This document shows positions 14,401 through 23,400 of a stretch of DNA of 64,000 bases, one piece after another. Below the pieces are notes generated by a model that saw nothing but the letters and a program-made list of their open reading frames with translations, had not been told where the DNA came from and made no database searches. Origin of the DNA: Brachycybe producta (Eukaryota; Arthropoda; Diplopoda; Playtdesmida; Andrognathidae); NCBI GenBank assembly GCA_036925085.1, contig JAUPFP010000023.1, positions 990,713 through 1,054,712 of the forward strand, in the 5' to 3' direction. Numbering within the stretch: the stretch's first letter is position 1; each line of letters begins with the position of its first letter. Both the position numbers and the translations under genes were made by a program.

Positions 14401-17400
14401 TCCACTGAAAAAAAGCGATGAAATTGTTAATGTAATGTAGATACAGGTGCGGGTGCGGGTGTACATTAGATACTGATGTGGATGTGGCTCTGGATGTGGC
14501 TGTGGTTGTGGTTGTGGTTGTGGTTGTGGATGTGGCTGCGGCTGCGGCTGCGGCTGCGGCTGCGGATGCGGCTGCGGCTGCGGCTGTGGCTGTGGCTGTG
14601 GCTGTGGATGTGGCTGTGGATGTGGATGTGGATGTGGATGTGGATGTGGATGTGGATGTGGATATGGTTGTGGTTGTGGTTGTGGATGTGACTGTGGATG
14701 ATTATGTTTCTTTGACTGGGGCTGTGGCTCTCTCACTGTGGCTGCATGTGGCTGTAGCTGTAGCTGTAGCAGTAGTTGTACATGTGCGGGCGTGTGTGCT
14801 CTTTGTATTCGTGTGGTTTTTCCTGTCTCTGTCGGTGCATTTCACTCAAGACAGATAAAAATACACATTGTACTTATATACGTAATCCTCAAAACTTAAG
14901 TTTTCTGTGTGTTTTTGTTTCTTCCAAAAAAAAAAGGTCTGTGGCTGGTCAGTTAATTCGTGGAGAATCAGTGACTGCTGAAGCTTTTGACAGTGTCACT
15001 ATCTACTTTAGTGATATCGTTGGTTTCACTTCCCTGTCTGCAGAAAGTACTCCAATGCAGGTAAAAAAAAAACAGACACACAAATAGGAAAAATGTAATA
15101 TTTTTTTGTTCGTATCCTAGTGAGCTTGTTCTTGGAAAAAAAATACCTACATGAGCCCATTTGGTGGCTCATTTTTATCACGTATAGCTTTTTCTAACGA
15201 AATTCTATCTCTTGGGGGTTTTTTTCTAGCCAACTCGTTAAGGTCATAAATATACTGCCAAAAAAACCTATGTGAAAAAAAAGTTTCATTTAGTTTTAGA
15301 CTAGTGTTAGTAAGGTCCAAATTCAAGAAAAAAAATCTGGCACTTCAACTTCAAATTGAGACCCTCTGAATAGAGAGCTCCAAACGCGCCGGGGGGGGGG
15401 GGGGGGGGGAAGGGGGGGGCGCAAAAAACGAAATGAAAGTTATGTATTTTCAAAAATAATTGAATAAATTAAGCGAGTGATTCCGAATCGCTCGCTTAAT
15501 TTATTCAGTTAATTTCGAAAATAAATCGACTTTCATTTAATATTTACTTTTAAAAACTACATACTTGCAACAGTAAATCTTCACAGAGATCAATGGACAC
15601 GGCAGAGGAACGGTCGGAACAACAGTAGGAATAGTCGGAAAAATAGTAGGAACAGTCAGAAGGTTAGGTTTAGTTAAATTAAGCTTGTTGCAGGGTGGTT
15701 GGGTTAAATCAAATTAGTCCATTGTTCGACTGTTCCCTAAATTGATTAACGGGAAGAACGGTCGGAACAATGGACAAATTTGTTTTAATAAATCTTTAAA
15801 ACTGGGGGCTACGCCCCCTAAATTCCCTGCAACAAGCTTAATTTCCTAACCTTCCGACTGTTCCTACTGTTGTTCAGACCTGTTCCGCAATTCATCAAAA
15901 TAGCACCCCACCTAGTATGAGGGCTATGTGGCGAGGAAGGAAAGGGGGCGCAAAGTTTTAAGTGGCCGGGGGGGGGGGGCGCGCAACCAAGCCTAGCTAC
16001 GGCACTGGTCACGAAAAGAAACGAAAAATAAATTTCAAAAGGCCAATAAACTGTTGTTTTATTGTTTTTGTTGTCAGTGAACTTTAGGTTAGAAAATTTG
16101 CCTAACGAAAATTGTGGCACATTTAAATAAAGTTCTTAAGTGTATTTTAATAAAGTGGTGAATTAACTTTAAGGCTTTAAGGGGCTCTCAATAGAAGAAA
16201 ATGAAGAGAGAGACTGAAGAAGAAAAAAAGTCAGCTTAACTTCCACTTAACTAAAAGACTATTAACCTTTTTAAAGATGTATGGATTCTGTCTTACATGA
16301 ATGATTCATAAAGAAAAACACTAATCCATAAATTAACGTTCAAACTTTAATGCTAAAAAAGAAGAGAGAAAAAAAAACACACATACACACACGCCGAAAA
16401 AGAAGAACTTTGTCTTATTTATTATTCAATACACTTTTATTTGGTGAGTCTATACACAAAAAAAAAACAAGCTAAAGAAAAAAAAAATTCCGCAATTGAA
16501 GGCTATTTCATTCCTCTGAGTCTCAGAAGAAGAAAAAAAAAATAATATAATATTGCAAAGGGACAAAAAAAACTAATATAAAATGCACTCAGAAAAGTCT
16601 AGGCTTTATTTATTTTTTTGTTTATACATCCGGAAATAATTATGAATTCCATTTATCAATTCTCTGGAGTGACATCAAAAAGAAAAATATTTAAGTTTAT
16701 TTGCTTTGCTGGTTTTTTTTTTTTTTCAGTTTGAAACGTTTTCACAGATCTTAAATTGTGCTTAGATACCAAAATCACTAGTTCATTTCAAATGAAAACG
16801 TTATTTAGAAAAGATAAATTTAACTTGTTATTAAAAGAAAGCTTAAAGAAAACTTTGTATTTGCATAGCAACCATCTGATTAGTAATTAATTTGCAGAAA
16901 TATTGAGTTGCAGTTCAGTTTCAAAGCGCTTTTGAAGTGGCTCGAAGAACTTGGTATATATGAAGTGGTGCCTCTGATGTCAATAAGATTCCGGGATTAT
17001 TTTATAGAAATATATGTTATTGACATGAACTGCGCCTCAAAACTCAGCAAGCTTTTCGAACTGCTTTAAAAAAGCGCTTTATAAACACTGAACTTCTACT
17101 GTATAATCGTAACCTAAACCTTTTATGAGAAAGAAAAAAACTACATAACTGGCTTAGGCATTTGAAGAAATACTGGGGCTGCGTTCAGATCGTAAGCGCT
17201 TTTGAAATATGAGACGACTCATGTCAAAAACAAGCCAAACATTTTATATTAGTTATTTAGTTTTTGTATAATTTATTAGTGAAATATTGGCATGAACTGC
17301 TCATCAACGCATAACAAGCTTTAGATTTTGCAAAAAAATACCACTCTGCGTTCAGTTCCTAAGCGCTTTTGAAGTATTTAAGTAAGCTTATTATGTGTGA

Positions 17401-20400
17401 GGCACCTCTCATGTCTAAAATACGCCTAAATGTTTAAATACCAGTGATTAGATTTTTTTTATTAATTATTAAAATACTGCTCTGAATTGCACCTCAACAC
17501 ATAGCAAAGCTCCTCAAGCTTTTTTTTTAAACACTTAGAAACTGAACGCACCCACTGTTTGATTGTACTATGTAGCTTTTTTTATAACAAAAGCTACATA
17601 GTAGAAAATCACAGTAGGTTAAATAAAATACATATATAACAATCTAAAAATGAAATGAATTCTTGAGGCCCACAGTTTGAATGCCATCATTTGCTTTTGT
17701 ATAAGCTTAAAATTGAGCTCAGCTGGAAACTTGTGGAAAGAAGAACATCTTTAATCAATCTTTGTTTAATTCTGACATTTCCAATTTCCCGTACTTCATC
17801 ATTCTCGGATTCCAATTGTACAAATATTTGCAATAGTTTTTTTTTTTCATCCTCCTCCTCCTCCTCCTCTTTCAACTTTTTTTTTTGTTGTCGAGTGAGG
17901 TTTTGTGACTGCAATTGATTCTGTCAATTCTTAATTACAAATTGCAGACACTATTATTATTATAGTTGCACTCAAACTCTCTCTCTCTCTCTCTCTCTCC
18001 CTCTTTCTCTCTTTTATCAAGAAACAAGAAAACGACTTGAAAAAGCAAAAACATAACATTTACTTATTGTCTACCTGCACAAAACTTATCTTTTTTTTTT
18101 ATCTAACTTGAATGCTAATTAAGTTTATACAAATTGTTTTTATGTTGTTTTCCTTCTTAATTAACATGGATTGTTGAGATTAAAGTTTCTTTTCTTAATT
18201 GGAAGAAACAGATCCACGAAAAAAAAAAGAAGTAACAAAAACAACAACAACAACTATAAATGCAGTGTTTAAACAACAGAAAACAAAACCGCAAAATGAA
18301 TTACAATTTATAAAAATTAAAACTTTTTTTTATTCTAAATTTAATATTCAACTTGAATATAATTAAGACTAGACAAATTAACTATAGCTAACTACCTTCA
18401 TAACTGTTCTTACGCTTATATATTCACTGCAAGAATAAATTATATTGTATATTTAAAATGGTGAAAGCGAAAATGTTAGCAGTGATTGCCTTTATTCAGG
18501 GGTAGCAATCAAAATTGTAATAAAGACCTGCCTCATCCTAAGAAGATGCTTGTGATGTCATAATGATTGACCAAACATTTATATAAGAATTGTGTCATAC
18601 TGTATAATTATATATATAATATCCCAGGTCTGTGTGTGTGTGTGTGGAGTAACATCGGAATTTATATAAATTTGAATAAATGAACTGCTTTTTTTCGCAA
18701 GGTCAACTATATGTTGAACTCTTCCCATCCAAGAACCCCATGATATTAAATTGGAGAGGGGAAAAGGTTGGAAAGTGTAGAGGTGGGAGAGAGAGAGAGA
18801 GAGAGAGAGAAACGTGGAGAGGGAAAAAGTGAGAGGGGGTGACTGAAATTGAAATGAAAGAAGTAAAAAAAGGAACAAACGACGCGCATGCGCACAATTG
18901 CCTATGAATTTTGCTCCCGTCATTTATGACGGGTTACCCCACTAGTTTGATTATAAAAAAAGAAAAATTATGTCAAACGTTTTTAACAGTTTAAACAAAA
19001 GAACTCTTGAATTCTTTTGATATTATCCCTTTTTATCAGACGAAAACGACACAATCTTAAATTTTTCGTCAATCTCTATGATGTCCACAAGATTTTTCTT
19101 AGGATGAGGCAGATATACGTTGTTATAAGTAACCACTGTAAAATTATGCAAATTAGAGCGAACATTGGAATAGAACTCTTGATTATTTTGCGTTTTAGAA
19201 TCAATATTCAGAAGAAAAAAAAACTGAAGGTCTTTTCGAAACTAGAAAAAAGTAAATGAATTACTTAAGATGTCGAAATCAGTACGGAAAAAAAATAAAG
19301 ACTGTCATGTGACAGTAAATTCTAGCTTGTAAGCTTGAAACAGTTACAAAAGTAATTTGCAAAATATTATCATGACTAGGGCTCGGATTTTTATGCAATA
19401 TCAAACAAATGTTTTTCTTATCTGTAGACCAAGGGCCAATTGCGAAGTAATAATCCCATTTAGAGCAACCAATTATTATAAAATTTCCAATCAAAAACAC
19501 TGTTTAAAGACTAAAACTCTAGTTGATAACTGATGGTAACCACACATCTAGTCTCTAACCAGTCTTCTTGGTTAGAAAAAAAGAAAACATAATTACAGTT
19601 GCTCTAATGATGATTAACTCACAATTGCCACTTGAGCCACAAATTGAGAAACATTTGCTCAATATTGCACAAAATTAGAACACTAATTATGACAAATAAT
19701 GTCATACTATATTATCATTTCTATGCCGTCACAAGCTTTTTTTTTCTTAGAATGAGGCAAGTATAATTGACTGACTGAACGCACAACATTTTTAAAGTTT
19801 TGTCAGTTTTAAATTACCATAAAAATATATTTTAAAAGATAACCACATGAAAATTAGATACAGTGATTCAGTTACACTTCTAGTTTCTAAAACACATTAA
19901 ATTATTGCTTTAAAGTTGTTTTTATAACTACAAAATTGTGTTGTTTTGCAGTGAAATAAGCCTATGAAGATATAGAGGCGTACAACGTACTGTAGGTAGA
20001 CAATAATAGATGACCCAGAATATTGAAGATTACTATTTTATGCAATGCTATTGCTACATGTACATAAAAACAATAATGGTACATATGCATGTGGAGTTAC
20101 CATGGTTACCAGGCAACCACTTTCTTCTTCCCAAGTGACCCAAGATACAGAAAGGAGAAAGAAAAAATAGTAAAATAAGAAGAGAAAGCAAAAAAAAAAA
20201 AAACCCCCTTAGCTTGTGATTTTCATAGATTGTTACAAATACAAATTGAAAATCGAATTTCGTATATTGACTCTCTATGAAATGTTAATAGGTTCTTTTC
20301 ATGTATTGTGTGTGCATGGTTACAATTTTCAATTTATTTCACGTTTTTTTTTTACTTAGAAAAAAAACTGTATTCAATATTTAAATGAAAATTTAGATTC

Positions 20401-23400
20401 AAGTAGAAAATTTAGATGGTAATCATTATTATTTTTTTTTCTTTCTACTTTTTACCGCTTTCATTCTTATAGATTTTTTTTGGTGGTAAAATAAGAAATG
20501 ATGTCAAGCTGAAACTTTTTTTTTTTTACTTTAACTTGAATGACTTTGTCATAATTTAAAGAGTGTTTTTATTATTCCATTTTTAGGTGGTTGGTCTTCT
20601 GAATGACTTGTACACTTGTTTCGATTCCATCATTGAAAACTTTGATGTCTACAAGGTATGAAATGAGCCAAATTCAAAGGAAATTCGAACTCTCTCTCTC
20701 TCTCTCTCTAAAAGTGGGGGATCAGACTAGTTATTTTTCTCGCAAGATTTCCGTGCAAGAAATAAGTCAAATAATGCTGTGAATCTTGCAATAAACAAAG
20801 ATCAGCGTGTTGTTTACAAGACGATGTGCAAGAAACCACTTTTAAGTCTTGAAAGACAATTGTCACATTGGCAATTGCAATTAATTCAAGGACACATCAC
20901 GAAAAAATTCAAATTATTTTCAAAACTAGAATGGTACAAGATTATGCTAAGTTTTTTCATTGCGATATATAAAAAAATAAACATTTTATAGTTCAGGCTT
21001 GAAAAATGACTCATTTTTAGGTTTTTTTTATTAACAATTTCATGATAAAATATTTTCGCCATTTTTAAACGCGAAAAACCCTTTAGCATTATTGCCAACT
21101 ATTCTAGTTTCTAAAACACTTTTAAACTTCATCGTATTATTTCTTCTGAAAAACGTTCACTTGAAGAAAATAAATTTTCTAAAAATCGAGGTGGCGCCGC
21201 GCCATCAAAAGGGACAAAAACAAACTAAACATCTATTCAGACACTTCAAATAATAATTGTCATCCATTGTATGTTCTTTTTCTTTGCAACGTAATGGATT
21301 TTTTTTTTTCTCTTTCTTTCCGTTTTCTTATTTTTTATGGTTTTTTTTGTGTTTAAACAGGTGGAAACCATTGGAGATGCATACATGGTAGTATCTGGAT
21401 TACCAGTAAGAAATGGCAATTTACATGCAAGAGAAATCGCCAGAATGTCCTTGGCTTTGTTAAATGCTGTCATGTATTTTACTATACGACATCGTCCTGG
21501 TGAACAGCTAAAGCTTAGAATTGGAATGCATACAGGTTAACATATTATATACTAATTTATATATAAAAATTGCATATTAAATGAGGAGAAAAAGGGTTTA
21601 TATCCTTCGTGGAATGTACAGTTAGAAAACCTCCAACGTTTATCTTAACTGTCATATTAATAAAAATTGAATTTTCAGTGTTGTATGGGTGTGTGTTGGG
21701 TAGAGGGTATAATATATGCTTGGAATTTGCCATAATCTTCACATTCCTTTACTTCAACACGAACATTATTATTAGTAGAAAAGAAGATGAAGAAGAAAAA
21801 GGAAGAAGAAGAAGAATGCGATTATATTATGAGCATGGCCTATGACACATCACTTAATGGAATATGACTAAATAAAATGTTATAGCTACACACACACATA
21901 TAGCTTTAAAGCATCATCAATGCTAAACAAAAGTCTTAAGTTTTATTTTAAAGAAAATTGCTAACTAAAGGTGGATTCACATTACTCAACAAATTGTAGT
22001 ACAATGTTGTACACAACCTGTTGTGTGCAACTTCAAAAAAAAAAATTGTTCACGCTAAATTCTATTCAACAATTTCATGTGTCATGTGTCATTCTGCATA
22101 CTATAAACACAACTCAATGGCCTGTATTCTAACAAGACCTTCACCTTGAAGGATGTTTCTATATTGGTTGCAACAACCAAAGAACTCTTGCACAGGAGCG
22201 ACTTTTTGCGTCGCACTGTCGCAACAACAAAAATATGCACATAAAAAATTAAAACACGTTGTGTCAAATGGCACAAGACAGACGTGTGACAGAGTTTTGG
22301 TAGCTGCATCAAAAAGTTTGAAATTTGTTCCACGTTTTGCGTCGAGAGTAGCAACACTCGCAGAGCGACAGTCGTGAGCTATGGTATACGTATATACGTC
22401 TATTTAGACGGACTACAAATGGTCGCACATGTGGGCTCTATAGTATAGTATTTCATATCAATGCATACTGTCGCACGACAAAACGTTGCTCGCGTGCAAG
22501 CAGACTTATAGGCCTACTGTACAAATAACAGAACCTTGTTCTATTCTCCACAACACACACAAATATGTTGCAAACTGGTAGTTAGCCAACAAATCCTTTT
22601 TAAGCTGTCTACAGTTGGATTACGCAAAATGACTAAACACCGCATAAAGGTGGAATCATACTATTCAATAAATTGTAGCACAATTGTGTGTACAACCTGT
22701 GGTGTGTAACCTGAAAATACACACTATTAAAAATGTGAAGTATCATCAAAACTCATTAATAATTCATCAATCATTATTGACATTTTCAGTTGCCAAAGTC
22801 CAATAGTATCATCATTGTATTCCATAGATGGACTGAAAACATTTACAAATATTCTTTTATTGGTTGCAATAATCTCTTTACAATAAATAAAAGAAATCCG
22901 GGTAAAAATTCAATTAACATTACTCAAAAATATGCTGTAAAGCACAGTGTAACGTTGCGCAATGCCACTTGTAACATATTTTCGTGTCTTGTGTAGAATA
23001 GGACACAATGTTTCTATTTTTCCGTCAGACAGAAGTTGCTGCAAACAACAGAAAGACATTCTTCAAGGTTGCAATTTCCTACATTGATACTACTTGGGTT
23101 TTGCATCCAAAAATGTCATTGACTTATTGTGATTCATATGCAAATTACCGATGAAGTGAGCTTCTTCATTAATGCATGACACACCACAATGTAGTGTAAA
23201 CATTTTTAAGCAGCACGCCACAATATTTGCAGCAGTCTACTACAATTTGTTGGGCGAATCCACTTTAAATTATCCATAATTTGTTCAGTAGTGTGGGCCG
23301 TGTTTTATTAATTAAAAAAATATTGTTTAATTTACCTTTCTTTCTGACTTTTGCAGGACCATGCGTTGCCGGAGTTGTTGGACTTAAAATGCCCAGATAT

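Larger units (their letters stand above)
10575..14936 (+). other. Guanylyl cyclase intron (4.4 kb)
   Basis: No exon was seen. It holds a PIF/Harbinger-like MITE (12360-12735), a tandem repeat of about 120-bp units (13186-13451) and a hexamer minisatellite (14484-14775). A 176-codon open frame at 12480-13010 crosses the MITE boundary and is not considered a gene. Confidence 0.75.
15061..20586 (+). other. Guanylyl cyclase intron (5.5 kb)
   Basis: No exon was seen. It holds a fold-back element (15590-15990), three adjacent GCGTTCAG-ended fold-backs (16908-17552), a short complete Helitron (18622-18945) and a GGCTCGG-ended MITE (19378-19684). Confidence 0.75.
21536..23356 (+). other. Guanylyl cyclase intron with two GTGGATTC-ended elements
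   Basis: No exon was seen. Most of it is two related repeat copies (21971 to about 22602, and 22646-23268), the first with another MITE nested inside (22189-22500). Confidence 0.65.

Noticed and set aside
14383-14736. Open frames of 117 (-) and 126 (+) codons rich in Pro-His/Pro-Gln or Val-Asp
   Set aside because: They are six-base-period translations of the TGTGGC/TGCGGC minisatellite inside a cyclase intron.
18579-18923. 114-codon and 64-codon frames on the - strand, with similar ones at 32159, 41823, 56550 and 58551
   Set aside because: All lie in Helitron copies and translate its C/T-rich strand. The frames are not conserved in length and encode no Rep or helicase motif.
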